Source of the DNA: JABDMH01 sp965223215
GTDB lineage: Bacteria; Bacteroidota; Bacteroidia; Chitinophagales; Saprospiraceae
Length of the DNA: 64,000 nucleotides
Direction of reading: 5' to 3'
Assembly (NCBI GenBank): GCA_965223215.1
Contig: CBDCVZ010000010.1
Coordinates: forward strand, 248,001 to 312,000
Shown piece after piece: positions 1 through 9,036 of this stretch (the first letter of the stretch is position 1; each line of letters opens with the position of its first letter). The notes beneath the pieces were generated by a model that had not been told where the DNA came from, did no database searches, and saw only the letters and a program-made list of their open reading frames with translations. The position numbers and the translations under genes were made by a program.

Positions 1-643
1 ATTCTGGCGACCATCGTCGAATACCGGGAATTCGAGATCCCTCGGTTGGCTGTGTGCCGACGATCTGAATGTTGGGATCTTGTTCTTTTAAATATCGAGA
101 CACACCCATAATGGTACCAGTCGTGCCCATGGCTGAGACAAAATGAGTCACTTTACCGTCCGTATCATGCCAAATCTCTGGCCCGGTGGTGCGATAGTGC
201 ATTCCGTAGTTGTCGGGATTGGCAAACTGATTCAAAATGTGGTATTCCCCGGTGGATGCCATGTCTTCTGCCAGTTGGCGAGAGTATTCGATCGTTTTAG
301 CTGCCGGAGTCAGAATCACTTTGGCACCGTAAGCCTTCATCGTATTGATCCGCTCTTTAGTGGCATCATCTGGCATGATCAGGGTCAAGCGAATGCCCAT
401 CATCTGAGCGATCATGGCCAGGGCGATACCTGTATTTCCGCTGGTGGCTTCGAGCAGGTGACTTTCTTTCGAAATGGTCCCTTTTTCAAGCGCACCGATG
501 ATCATTCCATAAGCAGCTCGGTCTTTGACACTACCACCGGGATTCTGACCTTCAAGTTTGGCATAGATCTTAATTTGGTCATGCGGTGGAATATTTCGGA
601 GTTCAACAATGGGTGTATGTCCAATCAGGTCAAGTATGTTCAT
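1..643 (-). CDS. cysM: Cysteine synthase B-like PLP enzyme (partial, C-terminus off window)
   Basis: This PLP-dependent enzyme would make L-cysteine from O-acetylserine and sulfide (or thiosulfate). The minus strand reads from an ATG at 643-641 and opens with MNILDLIGHTPIVELRNIP. It has the PLP-lysine motif GGSVKDRA near residue 35-42, the substrate loop EATSGNTGIALA, and the Gly-rich phosphate-binding stretch SAMGTTGTIMG near residue 175. The frame is open to position 2, so the C-terminal third lies outside the window. The start overlaps the end of cysE by 14 nt, so the two are probably one transcript and translationally coupled. The short loops favour CysM over CysK, but that subtype call is tentative. 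Confidence 0.93.
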   Translation of the reverse strand, partial: MNILDLIGHTPIVELRNIPPHDQIKIYAKLEGQNPGGSVKDRAAYGMIIGALEKGTISKESHLLEATSGNTGIALAMIAQMMGIRLTLIMPDDATKERINTMKAYGAKVILTPAAKTIEYSRQLAEDMASTGEYHILNQFANPDNYGMHYRTTGPEIWHDTDGKVTHFVSAMGTTGTIMGVSRYLKEQDPNIQIVGTQPTEGSRIPGIRRWSPE

Positions 644-1478
644 CAGTCTTCATCTTGTAAATCAAACGATCTAGTTCTTCTTTGTTATCGTAATGCATTT
701 TTGCTTGGTAATACACTTTAGAGTAGGGTCCCAAGCTTTTGGTAATCCACACATTACCTCCCACGATGCTGTGATGACCAATGATGGTGTCACCCCCTAG
801 AATCGTAGCACCGGCATAAATCACAACGTGATCCTCAATGGTTGGGTGACGTTTTTTACTCGCATCCTCCTTTCTCACACTGAGTGCACCTAGGGTTACC
901 CCTTGGTAGATTTTTACGTGTTTGCCGATCACGGAAGTCTCACCGATGACGATGCCGGTCCCATGGTCAATGCAAAAGTATTCGTCAATCTGTGCACCTG
1001 GATGTATATCAACTCCCGTATGGCTGTGTGCGTGTTCTGTGATCATGCGTGGAATCACCGGCACCTGCAATTGGTGCAATACATGTGCAACGCGATAAGC
1101 TGCAATCGCATAAAAACCCGGATAGGTCCGGATCACCTCATCTTTGCTGGCCGCAGCAGGATCTCCAGCTTCGAGCGCTTCGACATCTCGCCCGATGGTT
1201 TCGTAAAGTGCCTCAAGGCGTTGAAAAAATGTGGTTAGGGTCTGTGTTTTATCAATGTCGTCTGATTTTGAGTTCTGCACCAAGATCTGTTGAAGCTGGT
1301 GCCTGAGGTGCTCGATATGCAAATTAAAATCCACCCGATTTTGAAACGAGTGTGCGGCAAAATCTGGGAAGAGCGTTCCCACTAAATCGCGGAAAAACTT
1401 GGCAACCTGCTCTGGATTAGGACTACGAGGACATGCCTGGTGCTTCTCGTAAAGGTGATCGATAAAAGAACTGTCCAT
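630..1478 (-). CDS. cysE: Serine O-acetyltransferase
   Basis: The enzyme acetylates L-serine with acetyl-CoA, giving O-acetylserine for the following cysM. The 282-residue protein has a helical N-terminal half (residues 1-150) with the conserved FYAIAAYRVAH helix. A left-handed beta-helix of hexapeptide repeats follows (about 150-260), with the catalytic segment HSHTGVDIHPGAQID and DHGTGIVIGET, then GVTLGALS. Length is typical of the longer SAT type. The stop codon lies inside the cysM reading frame (14-nt overlap). The gene lies 85 nt after a dehydrogenase gene on the same strand; whether they share a transcript is not visible. Confidence 0.93.
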   Translation of the reverse strand: MDSSFIDHLYEKHQACPRSPNPEQVAKFFRDLVGTLFPDFAAHSFQNRVDFNLHIEHLRHQLQQILVQNSKSDDIDKTQTLTTFFQRLEALYETIGRDVEALEAGDPAAASKDEVIRTYPGFYAIAAYRVAHVLHQLQVPVIPRMITEHAHSHTGVDIHPGAQIDEYFCIDHGTGIVIGETSVIGKHVKIYQGVTLGALSVRKEDASKKRHPTIEDHVVIYAGATILGGDTIIGHHSIVGGNVWITKSLGPYSKVYYQAKMHYDNKEELDRLIYKMKTDEHT

Positions 1479-1563
1479 GGCATTCTAATTTACATTCGCG
1501 TGAAGATATTGATAAATATTGTCATATGTTATTGACCTGGCTGCTCGATCAATGATGATAGCT

Positions 1564-2571
1564 CTAATTCTTGATAAGCGCAACCACTTCCGCCCAAACT
1601 TCGTCATTTATCTCAATTCCGTCGGCCAGTTGGCGCTTTCTCGTTTTTAAAGTGGCCAATCCTGGATATCTGATGGAGTCACCCTCTGCGACGGGAGCGG
1701 AACTAGTAAAAAAGGACAAAATGCTGTCTATCGTCTGATTGTGCTCCGCTTTAGTACCTAGTGCTGATTTGTCGATGCAGATAAAGACCTGTGACAATGC
1801 TGTTTCATCATCGAGCCGCGCAATATCGCAGGTTGCACTACCAGCCGAAAGCAAACTTGCTGCAAGATCTAGCATAAGAGAAAGACCTGAGCCTTTCCAG
1901 AAACCAGTGGGTAGTAGGCGCCTTGTTTCAAGAATTTTTACCGGGTCACTTGTTAAGTTGCCCTGCTGATCATACCCACCGTTGATCGCCAGCTCCTTAC
2001 CCTCCAAGCGATGTTTATAAAGCTGGCCATATGAGAACTGCGTCAGCGACATATCTAGTACGATCGGATTTTCTTTGTGAGGCACGGCCAGGACGAGCGG
2101 GTTGTTTCCAGTCGTATGTGATATACCACCCCAGGGAGCCATATTGGGCATGGTGTTCGTAAAGCAAATGGCAATACAATCGGCTTCAGTAGCTTGCCAT
2201 CCGTAAGTGCCACCTCTCATCCAGTGATTCGTATTGGCGAGTGCCACGCAACCCATGGTATGTTTTCTTGCAAGTTCAATGGCCCGTTTCATGGCGAAGT
2301 GTGCATTAGATGGCCCAGGACCAAGTTGACCATCCCATTGCTCGAGCACGCCGAAACTCTTCTTTAAGATGGGTTCCTTGTGAGGATCAATGACGCCCTT
2401 GTTGACGTTCTTTACAAACTCAGCAAATCGGTTTAAGCCGTGAGAGTGATATCCATCCACTGAAGCATCCACAAAGATTTGAGCGATTAACCGTGCTTTC
2501 TCATGCTCAAAGTTTTGCTGCCTTAGGATTTTCTGGATGATCGATTTTACTTCCTCATATGCAAGCTTCAT
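1564..2571 (-). CDS. dlgD: Ldh2/YiaK-type NAD(P)H dehydrogenase, likely 2,3-diketo-L-gulonate reductase
   Basis: The 335-residue protein belongs to the malate/L-lactate dehydrogenase (Ldh2) family, which is unrelated to Rossmann-fold LDHs. It tracks the YiaK/DlgD branch closely: YHSHGLNRF near residue 41 with the family's catalytic His, NANHWMRGG-like NTNHWMRGGTYGWQA, WGGISHTTGNNPL, and RRLLPTGFWKGSGLSLMLD. DlgD reduces 2,3-diketo-L-gulonate to 3-dehydro-L-gulonate in ascorbate/xylulose breakdown. The substrate here is inferred from motif similarity; a related alpha-keto acid is possible. No yia-type neighbours are in the window. Confidence 0.82.
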   Translation of the reverse strand: MKLAYEEVKSIIQKILRQQNFEHEKARLIAQIFVDASVDGYHSHGLNRFAEFVKNVNKGVIDPHKEPILKKSFGVLEQWDGQLGPGPSNAHFAMKRAIELARKHTMGCVALANTNHWMRGGTYGWQATEADCIAICFTNTMPNMAPWGGISHTTGNNPLVLAVPHKENPIVLDMSLTQFSYGQLYKHRLEGKELAINGGYDQQGNLTSDPVKILETRRLLPTGFWKGSGLSLMLDLAASLLSAGSATCDIARLDDETALSQVFICIDKSALGTKAEHNQTIDSILSFFTSSAPVAEGDSIRYPGLATLKTRKRQLADGIEINDEVWAEVVALIKN

Positions 2572-2647
2572 TGCCTAGTTTATTGGATGACTCCAATAAA
2601 GGTATCTATTCCCATGAAATCACTACGATTTCCTCAACGAGAGAATC

Positions 2648-3376
2648 TTAAAGCCTAAATTCGAGACCTAGTTGCCACCGATAAGTGATCGTGTCACGAT
2701 TTGCTCCCTGCAAACGCTCGGTGGCTCCATATCGAAGTGCTAGTGCCATTTCCTTGGTGCCAAGATGAAAGGCACAACCAGCACCTAGCTGGAATCCAAC
2801 AATGGAGCTTTGTTGCAATGATAATTGGTCGGCTCTGGTAATTTCATCTGAGACCAAGGTGTATTTGGTGTAGTTATCAGCTAGGGGTATGCCACCGAGA
2901 ATCGATCCTTCTACAAATGGGGACAAGGCAGATTTGAGTAGTCGATATCGTAAAGTAATGGGTATTTCTAAGGCACTGAAGTCAAAACTGTATCGATAGC
3001 TTAGATCTGTAAATGAATTGTCAAAGTAGTGACTTGCAGTCATCTCATGATAATAAGCACTGATCAAAACGTCAAAACGAGTAATCGGCTTGATGTTCAT
3101 AGACAAGCCATAAAAGAAATTGTTTGTCTTGATTTTCGGGAGTGTGCCATTGAATGGAAGAACTTCAAGTTTGATGTCAAGGGTGTTTCGCTGGTGGCCA
3201 ATTGTGAAACCGAAAGTAGGTCTTCTCTTGTGATCTTTCGGTGAATCCCTGGCGACAATCTCTGTGTCAATATTTGATGTAAACTTCGTGGGAAGAGAAT
3301 TTCCTCTTGAAACTACGATGGATGACACCAAGCAAATAATCAACCAAAAAGACTTGTATCTAAGAATAGGTTTCAT
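2648..3376 (-). CDS. Outer-membrane beta-barrel protein (PorT/OmpW-like size)
   Basis: The 242-residue protein begins with a charged start (MKPILRYKS) and a hydrophobic signal segment (FWLIICLVSSIVVS). The rest is alternating amphipathic strands ending in an aromatic/arginine C-terminus (YRWQLGLEFRL), typical of an 8-10-stranded barrel. I recognise no enzymatic motif. The likely role is an outer-membrane structural or channel protein. It stands alone: it is divergent from the VOC-marR operon and 76 nt upstream of the dehydrogenase gene on the same strand. Confidence 0.7.
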   Translation of the reverse strand: MKPILRYKSFWLIICLVSSIVVSRGNSLPTKFTSNIDTEIVARDSPKDHKRRPTFGFTIGHQRNTLDIKLEVLPFNGTLPKIKTNNFFYGLSMNIKPITRFDVLISAYYHEMTASHYFDNSFTDLSYRYSFDFSALEIPITLRYRLLKSALSPFVEGSILGGIPLADNYTKYTLVSDEITRADQLSLQQSSIVGFQLGAGCAFHLGTKEMALALRYGATERLQGANRDTITYRWQLGLEFRL

Positions 3377-3499
3377 AAAAATCCGAATTGAAAAATTAGT
3401 AGTGTAGTAAGGTGGTTACTTCAATTTGTATGCCACAACAGATGATTCATAGACCGATCAGACAATTGCATCGGTCTTCACAATTGATGGAGAAAAAAA

Positions 3500-3531
3500 T
3501 TTGAAATTACAATATATTGTATTTAACTTAG
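3500..3531 (+). promoter_or_regulatory. Bacteroidota-type promoter of the VOC-marR operon
   Basis: A -33 element TTTG (3500-3503) is followed after exactly 20 nt by TAACTTAG (3524-3531), which matches the Bacteroidota -7 consensus TAnnTTTG with one mismatch. The ATG of the downstream gene is 20 nt after the -7 element. A 14-bp palindrome fills most of the spacer. Confidence 0.55.
3508..3521. promoter_or_regulatory. Palindromic operator candidate (MarR site)
   Basis: TACAATATATTGTA is a perfect 14-bp inverted repeat; two further pairs match after one mismatch, making a 20-bp dyad (3505-3524). It sits between the -33 and -7 elements, where bound protein would block RNA polymerase. The operon's second gene is a MarR regulator, a family that typically binds AT-rich dyads of this size near its own promoter. 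Autoregulation is inferred. Confidence 0.55.
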
Positions 3532-3550
3532 CTAAACTAAATAAAGCATA

Positions 3551-4012
3551 ATGAATCATCCTGAATTCAAACCCAAAAATGCCGGAACCGTTAGTCCCTA
3601 TTTAATAGTGGAGAATGTGCCCGCATGTATATCATTTCTGAAAGAGACCTTTTCTGCCCATCTGGAAGGAAAATTGGATCGACCCAATGGTACCGTAATG
3701 CATGCTGAAATCACCGTTGGTGATTCCTTGATTATGTTAGGGGAACCCATGGGTTCTTTTGGCCCTATGCCAGCAGCACTGTTTGTTTATGTGTCGAATC
3801 CTGAGGTGGTCTTTGAAAGGGCCAAGGAGAATGGGGGAGAAGTGGTGATGGAAATGACAGACCAAGTACATGCTGGTGCCAGGTACGGAGGAATAAAAGA
3901 CCCGCAAGGAAATTATTGGTGGATTGGAAAAAAATTGGAAGAGCTAAGTTGGGCGGAGCAACAGGAGCGTATTAATGCTATCGGGCAGTTGTGGTCAAGC
4001 GATGAAATATGA
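3551..4012 (+). CDS. VOC (glyoxalase/bleomycin-resistance-like) family protein
   Basis: The 153-residue protein has the PhnB-like VOC fold: two beta-alpha-beta-beta-beta modules, with VSPYLIVENVPACISFLKE at the N-terminus and MHAEITVGDSLIMLGE in the middle. The C-terminal motif is YGGIKDPQGNYWWIGKK. Family members bind metal and act as glyoxalases, dioxygenases or resistance proteins; no particular substrate can be read from the sequence. Its stop overlaps the marR start (ATGA). The regulator may therefore respond to a compound that this protein binds or modifies. Confidence 0.85.
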   Translation: MNHPEFKPKNAGTVSPYLIVENVPACISFLKETFSAHLEGKLDRPNGTVMHAEITVGDSLIMLGEPMGSFGPMPAALFVYVSNPEVVFERAKENGGEVVMEMTDQVHAGARYGGIKDPQGNYWWIGKKLEELSWAEQQERINAIGQLWSSDEI

Positions 4013-4446
4013 GCATTGAAACGGATCCTTCCTCGATGGGAAGACGTCTACACTCTGCCACAATTCTGCTGGTCCGAACCCTGCGTGAGGCGGATCGCAC
4101 AACCTTGCTCACCAGCGCTCAACGGAGTGTCTTGGCTCGTTTGATCAATGATGGACCCCATACCTTGGGTGAATTAGCCAGGGCAGAGAAAGTGCGACCT
4201 CCCACCATAACCAGACTCATACAGCAACTGGAAAGAGATGGTTACGTGGTGCGAAAACCCACCAAAGATCGCCGTGTCTCTGCGGTAGATTACACTTCCA
4301 AAGCTTGGGCGGCTTTGGAGTCATCCAAGACAAGCAGGAGCAACTCCCTGGTAGAGCGCATTAGAAAGCTAAACAAAAACCAACAAAAGCAATTGGCACA
4401 AGCCATCCCCATCCTTAGCATGCTTGCAGATACCGAAGACGCGTGA
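4009..4446 (+). CDS. MarR family transcriptional regulator
   Basis: The 145-residue protein has the MarR winged-helix core: LTSAQRSVLARL, then TLGELARAEKVRPPTITRLIQQLER (recognition helix around residues 60-80), then the wing with VVRKPTKDRRVSAV, where the DRR turn is diagnostic. N- and C-terminal helices would form the dimer interface. The start codon overlaps the stop of the upstream VOC gene by 4 nt, so the pair is coupled. A dyad inside the operon promoter (3508-3521) is its likely target. Confidence 0.9.
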   Translation: MSIETDPSSMGRRLHSATILLVRTLREADRTTLLTSAQRSVLARLINDGPHTLGELARAEKVRPPTITRLIQQLERDGYVVRKPTKDRRVSAVDYTSKAWAALESSKTSRSNSLVERIRKLNKNQQKQLAQAIPILSMLADTEDA

Positions 4447-4483
4447 AATTGGGGGTTAGAACTGCTCAGCCGGTGGCCCTTCG

Positions 4484-5812
4484 TTATGCCGTCGGCTTCC
4501 AGCCATTTTCATAATCCCGTCCCCACATCGTGGCTGCTTCGTCATCTCCAATGATATGACCATTGGACGGATCTGTATTGATCACGCGACCATATTTCTG
4601 GGCTATGTTGCCTAAGTGGGGCATCAGGTTACTGATGTATCCATCGGCCACCGGTGCCTTCAGTTTTTCGCCCTTACGGATACCATTGCAGAAATTGAGC
4701 ATATGCAGTGTTGTCAAGCCACCTGCTCCGACCAAATCCATCGTACCGGAGTCGACTTCCTCCTTCATCTCCTTGATTACTTTGCCTCCTTGGTCATAAG
4801 CAATGTAGCCTCCACGATCCATCATAATCGTTCCTTTGGTGCCGTGGATGGTGGCACCCCTACCTCGATCATAGTATTTATGGGCGTTGCAGCTTTTTCC
4901 TTCCCAGGTAATGCTCTTGCCACCCTCAAAGTCAAAGGTGGCTACCTGTGTATCATAGAATTCCCAATCATCTTTGAAGTGATATCTACCTCCTGAAGAA
5001 GTGGTACGAATGGGATAATCGACACCTAAAGCCCACCGGCATACATCTAATTCATGCGTGCCGTTATTGTTTATTTCACCGGTGCCCCAGTTCCAAAACC
5101 AATGCCAGTGATAATGTACATAGTTATCTTTATAAGCTTTGCGTGGAGCTGGACCTTGCCACAGCTCCCAGTCTAGCCACTCCGGAACAGGAGTCTCTTT
5201 GCCAATACCGATGGAACCTCTGCTGTTAGAATACCACGCTTTGCCATAGTATGCATCTCCGATCAGCCCGTCTCTTATGTCTTGAACAGCCTGGATCGAA
5301 GCAGCCCCAGAGCGTTGCTGATTACCCATCTGAATCACCTTATTATACTTCTTCTGAACCTCTACTAGAAGTTCCCCCTCGGCAGGATTATGACAGCAAG
5401 GTTTTTCTACATAAACATGCTTACCGGCTTTGGCTCCCATGATGGCCATCGGTGCATGCCAATGATCTGGTGTCGCAATGACGATGGCGTCTACGTCACT
5501 ACTTTCAAGGAGTTTGCGAAAGTCGTGGTAGCCCTTTGGTGCTGTTCCTGACCTTTCGCCAATTTTAGCAGTGTGTTTTTCAATCACTCGAGAATCAACA
5601 TCACAAATGGATGTAATGGCAGTATTTTTCACATCCAACACGGAGCTCGCGACTCCACCACCCCTGCTATTCATGCCAATGACCCCAAAATTCACTCGCT
5701 CATTGGCACCGATAATGCGCGCATAGCTTTGTGCAGATGTGGCCAACGAAAGTCCCATGGTGGCCAGTCCAGTTTTCTTGACGAAATCCCTTCTAGTTTT
5801 ATTGATAACCAT
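4484..5812 (-). CDS. Gfo/Idh/MocA family oxidoreductase, Tat-exported
   Basis: The 442-residue protein starts with a twin-arginine signal (TRRDFVKKTGLATMGLSLA), so it is probably folded with NAD(P) before export. A Rossmann domain (about residues 38-160) contains VNFGVIGMNSRGGGV and the family signature HVYVEKPCCHNPAEGE, whose EKP lysine is catalytic in the family. An alpha/beta substrate domain follows. Its start is only 10 nt from the stop of the DUF1080 gene. Secreted Gfo/Idh enzymes with DUF1080 proteins oxidise the C3 hydroxyl of glycosides in known Bacteroidota systems, which is the role I infer here. Confidence 0.9.
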   Translation of the reverse strand: MVINKTRRDFVKKTGLATMGLSLATSAQSYARIIGANERVNFGVIGMNSRGGGVASSVLDVKNTAITSICDVDSRVIEKHTAKIGERSGTAPKGYHDFRKLLESSDVDAIVIATPDHWHAPMAIMGAKAGKHVYVEKPCCHNPAEGELLVEVQKKYNKVIQMGNQQRSGAASIQAVQDIRDGLIGDAYYGKAWYSNSRGSIGIGKETPVPEWLDWELWQGPAPRKAYKDNYVHYHWHWFWNWGTGEINNNGTHELDVCRWALGVDYPIRTTSSGGRYHFKDDWEFYDTQVATFDFEGGKSITWEGKSCNAHKYYDRGRGATIHGTKGTIMMDRGGYIAYDQGGKVIKEMKEEVDSGTMDLVGAGGLTTLHMLNFCNGIRKGEKLKAPVADGYISNLMPHLGNIAQKYGRVINTDPSNGHIIGDDEAATMWGRDYENGWKPTA

Positions 5813-5822
5813 TATTGTTAAA

Positions 5823-7199
5823 TTAAAATTCTCGAATTTTTATGTTCTTAAAATATACGGTGTTACCGTGATCCTGCAATAAAATATGGCCAGTGTCTCC
5901 TTGACCAAAATTTGGCCAGTCCTTGTATTTACTTTTCTCGACTAGTGCCGCGAATATCTGCGAACTGCGATCAAATTCCACCACCTTCACATTGTTGAGC
6001 CAGTGTTCAACATGTCCTCCACGTACGAGAATTCGTGCCCGATTCCAGGTATCCTTGAAGAAACGTTTATTGCCGCCCCCTTCAGACAAATTTGCGGCCG
6101 GAATCAAATCGTATAAGGATCCTACGGTGCGGTTTCCGCCCACACCTTTCGCTCCATCCGGATGCACTTTATCGTCTAATATTTGAAATTCAAGTCCGAT
6201 GGCCGAGCCTTCTCCTTTATTGAGCTCTGGATCGACAAAGTATTTGATGCCTGAGTTGGCTCCTTCCGTAATCTTAAAGTCGACAACCAATTCGAAATCT
6301 GAAAAGGTTTTCATGGTTACGATATCACCTCCGTTACTTGATTCACCACCGCCTGATTCAAGCACTGATAGGATGCCATCCTCCATCTTCCATCCGGCTG
6401 TCGGGAAGTGATCGATTTTGGCCCCTCGCCATCCATCACTTGATTTCCCATCCCACAGCATGCGCCAGCCCCTTCTCTTTTCGCGTTCTGTCAGCGTTGA
6501 AGTGTAATTGAATTCAGGTACATCCTCATCTGCTGCTGTTTGATACATGGCAGCATTCTTACTTATCATTTTGATGTTCTTCCATTTTACCTGCAAACCT
6601 TCTTGATCATCATCTCGAATAGAATGCACTTGTAGTCCAATAAAACCAGCTGGGGTTAAATCGTCGACAAGGTTGGCGCATTGCACGCCGTTGACCCATG
6701 TTCTAATATTAGGTCCAATGGCTTCAATACGCAAATGGTTCCAATCCGCTACCCGAAATGCAGCGGCCCCTTTCGGATTCTGAGTCAAGGGATACAACCA
6801 GCCACGTCGTGCTTCATCATAGATTCCAGCAGTCCATCTCCGCTGAGAGGGATCCAGTTCAACCTGATATCCGTGAACACGTCCATCGCGATAATCCGGT
6901 TTGCTCTCACTCCGTATCTGAATTCCGCAGTTCAGACCATAGGGAATCATGACATCCACCTCCATGATAAAATCTCCATAGTCATCATTGGTGCAGAGGA
7001 AAGTATTGGGAGTACCTTTGACCGCGGTACCGATGATCACTCCATCTTCTACCTTGTAGGGCGCGGTGCCATTCTTAATATTCCAACCCTCCAGATTTTC
7101 ACCGTTAAAAGGATATTCCCAGGGTATGTCCTGGGCGGGCAAAGCCAAATAAAGACAGATCGTACCGAGCGCTAAAAGTATCCGAGATATTTGCGACAT
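5823..7199 (-). CDS. Double DUF1080 (3-keto-disaccharide hydrolase-like) secreted protein
   Basis: The 458-residue protein starts at the ATG at 7199-7197, which gives a proper signal peptide (MSQISRILLALGTICLYLAL, cut near PAQ-D). An upstream in-frame extension lacks a signal and is less likely. Two DUF1080 concanavalin-like domains are visible. The first (about 25-220) has GENLEGWNI, GLNCGIQIRSE and NHLRIEAIG; the second (about 250-458) has GKSSDGWRG, NSGIKYFV and a closing VYFKNIKIREF. The family includes enzymes that cleave 3-keto-glycosides. It is paired with the Gfo/Idh gene just downstream and lies below susCD, separated by a long hairpin. Confidence 0.88.
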   Translation of the reverse strand: MSQISRILLALGTICLYLALPAQDIPWEYPFNGENLEGWNIKNGTAPYKVEDGVIIGTAVKGTPNTFLCTNDDYGDFIMEVDVMIPYGLNCGIQIRSESKPDYRDGRVHGYQVELDPSQRRWTAGIYDEARRGWLYPLTQNPKGAAAFRVADWNHLRIEAIGPNIRTWVNGVQCANLVDDLTPAGFIGLQVHSIRDDDQEGLQVKWKNIKMISKNAAMYQTAADEDVPEFNYTSTLTEREKRRGWRMLWDGKSSDGWRGAKIDHFPTAGWKMEDGILSVLESGGGESSNGGDIVTMKTFSDFELVVDFKITEGANSGIKYFVDPELNKGEGSAIGLEFQILDDKVHPDGAKGVGGNRTVGSLYDLIPAANLSEGGGNKRFFKDTWNRARILVRGGHVEHWLNNVKVVEFDRSSQIFAALVEKSKYKDWPNFGQGDTGHILLQDHGNTVYFKNIKIREF

Positions 7200-7274
7200 T
7201 TTTTTTGATTTTGATGCTTTGTGAAAGTGACTCATTAAATCGAGGCAAAAAATACGGTTATTCCTACTGAATTC

Positions 7275-7315
7275 AAACAAGGGCGCATCGACGTGCTGCC
7301 GATGCGCCCTTGTTT
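7275..7315 (-). terminator. 16-bp perfect hairpin between susD and the DUF1080 gene
   Basis: The arms AAACAAGGGCGCATCG (7275-7290) and CGATGCGCCCTTGTTT (7300-7315) pair perfectly around a 9-nt loop. On the minus strand the hairpin follows the susD stop by 38 nt and ends in a short T-rich stretch. It could terminate most susCD transcripts or protect their 3' end, so that the downstream enzymes are made at a lower level. The T tract is short, so partial readthrough is plausible. Confidence 0.65.
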
Positions 7316-7353
7316 ATCTTCTGAACGAAATCCTTAGAAAATCTTCAAATCAA

Positions 7354-9033
7354 TTAATTATATCCAGGATTCTGTGGGTATCCGCCCTGAGTTCTGTCAA
7401 TCTGAGCCTGAGGAATAGGCCGTACTGTATGAAAGTCCTGAATGTTAGGGCCGCCCACTGGATTGTGTAGTCTCACGCGCTCAACCAATTTGTTCGTGCG
7501 AGTGAGGTCCATCCACCGGTGACCTTCTCCGACCAACTCTCGAGCACGTTCATCCAAAATAAAATCAATATCTACGTCAGCAGCGGTGATCATCATCGCA
7601 TCCTCCTGACCTTCCCAGGCAGCACGCCTGCGTACCACGTTGATGTCTTCGGCAGCACCTTCTGTATTGCCCTGAGACAAACGTGCCTCCGCCCGCAACA
7701 GATAAGCCTCCGCAAGGCGCATAAAAACGTAATCGCGTTGACCCTGAGTCTTTTGCCGGTCAGGCCGTGTGTCATCAATCCATTTGTTCATTGATGGAAA
7801 GATCCTCAGGTGGGTATTCGATTCAAAGTTGTAATCATTGCGATGTGTGTAAACCGTGTATGGAGCTGCAGCAATGGCCTCGTCGGTCCACTTGTCTTCA
7901 CGTTGCGGACCGGGAAGAAATAAGGCGGTATCACCGACAGAAAACTTTGGCGTACCATCGGCAAAAGTCGGAATGGTACCCGCGTTGTTAGAAAACCACA
8001 CGTGCTTATACGACTTGTCGTAACGTGAATCGGTGTCGCGGTCCCAGAGACCAAGCAAAAAATCAGTGGGTCGAAACCGTTTCCAAGGTCTGCCGTTGGC
8101 AATGTCTCTGGTCATCCCGGGCCGTACATCGTACTCCATTAAGAAGTAGAGATGTCCACGGTGTCCTTGATTATCAATGCCTTCATCCACCTGAGATTTG
8201 CTGTTTTGAATGGTCCATACAATCTCGGAATGTTGCTCATTGCCAATGATCCATAGATCGGCAAACTCATCCAACAGCGCAAATCCATAATTGTCAATGA
8301 CGCTGGTAAAAAGTGCTTCTGCGCGAGCAGCATCTCCACCGTCGCCATCACCTCGATAACTACGTCGAAGTAGGGCCTTGCCCAATAGAAACTCTGCCGC
8401 CGGTTTGGTCGCCCGACCAAAGTCGTCTTGTTCTACAGGCAGGTTAGCAATGGCAAATTCTAGGTCGGGAATTATAGCCTGGTTATAGACTTCTGCTATT
8501 GCGGTACGGTTGGCTTCGATTTCAATGCCCTCGGTTTCTTCCAGGGTCAAGTGCACATCGCCATAGTGCGAGGTCAGCATAAAATAAAACATGGCCCGTA
8601 AGAATCTTACTTCAGCAAACCTTTGCGTCTTAAGCGTTTCATCTAGACCCTCAAGAGATGCCCCTCGATTTAAGACCGCATTTGCCTGATTGATGCCTCG
8701 ATAGAAATCCCTCCAAGTATCCCGGACAAATCGTTGCGTTGGGTTTAATCCACCATCGTACCGATTCAAAACTTTATGGCCACCATCGGCTCCTTCCGTG
8801 TGAATATCGGTGCCGAATACCGACATGGTAAAGCCTCTTTCGGGGCCGAAGAAAGTTTTATTCCACCAATAGGTGGCTTTCACGGCATCCTCAAATCCAG
8901 ATGGGGTCGTGTAATAGGAAGAAGCCGAAACATCAGATACCAACTCTTCCTCCAGAAAATCGCTGCATGACTGGGTGGCTACCACCATCATGAGCATCGT
9001 CATTATATATAATTTCGCTTTCATGATATCCAA
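7354..9033 (-). CDS. SusD/RagB family outer-membrane nutrient-binding lipoprotein
   Basis: The 559-residue protein binds glycans at the cell surface and caps the SusC channel. It opens with a lipoprotein signal ending ATQSCSDFLEEE, where the Cys is the lipidation site; either the first or the fourth codon (MKAK) may be the start. The SusD-like N-terminal region has YWWNKTFFGPERG and RFVRDTWRDFYRGINQAN. The C-terminal RagB/SusD domain has YVFMRLAEAYLLRAEA, the family's TPR-type helix, then EGAAEDINVVRRRA and ERARELVGEGHRWMDLTR. It lies 3 nt behind susC. Confidence 0.97.
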   Translation of the reverse strand: MDIMKAKLYIMTMLMMVVATQSCSDFLEEELVSDVSASSYYTTPSGFEDAVKATYWWNKTFFGPERGFTMSVFGTDIHTEGADGGHKVLNRYDGGLNPTQRFVRDTWRDFYRGINQANAVLNRGASLEGLDETLKTQRFAEVRFLRAMFYFMLTSHYGDVHLTLEETEGIEIEANRTAIAEVYNQAIIPDLEFAIANLPVEQDDFGRATKPAAEFLLGKALLRRSYRGDGDGGDAARAEALFTSVIDNYGFALLDEFADLWIIGNEQHSEIVWTIQNSKSQVDEGIDNQGHRGHLYFLMEYDVRPGMTRDIANGRPWKRFRPTDFLLGLWDRDTDSRYDKSYKHVWFSNNAGTIPTFADGTPKFSVGDTALFLPGPQREDKWTDEAIAAAPYTVYTHRNDYNFESNTHLRIFPSMNKWIDDTRPDRQKTQGQRDYVFMRLAEAYLLRAEARLSQGNTEGAAEDINVVRRRAAWEGQEDAMMITAADVDIDFILDERARELVGEGHRWMDLTRTNKLVERVRLHNPVGGPNIQDFHTVRPIPQAQIDRTQGGYPQNPGYN

Positions 9034-9036
9034 ATT

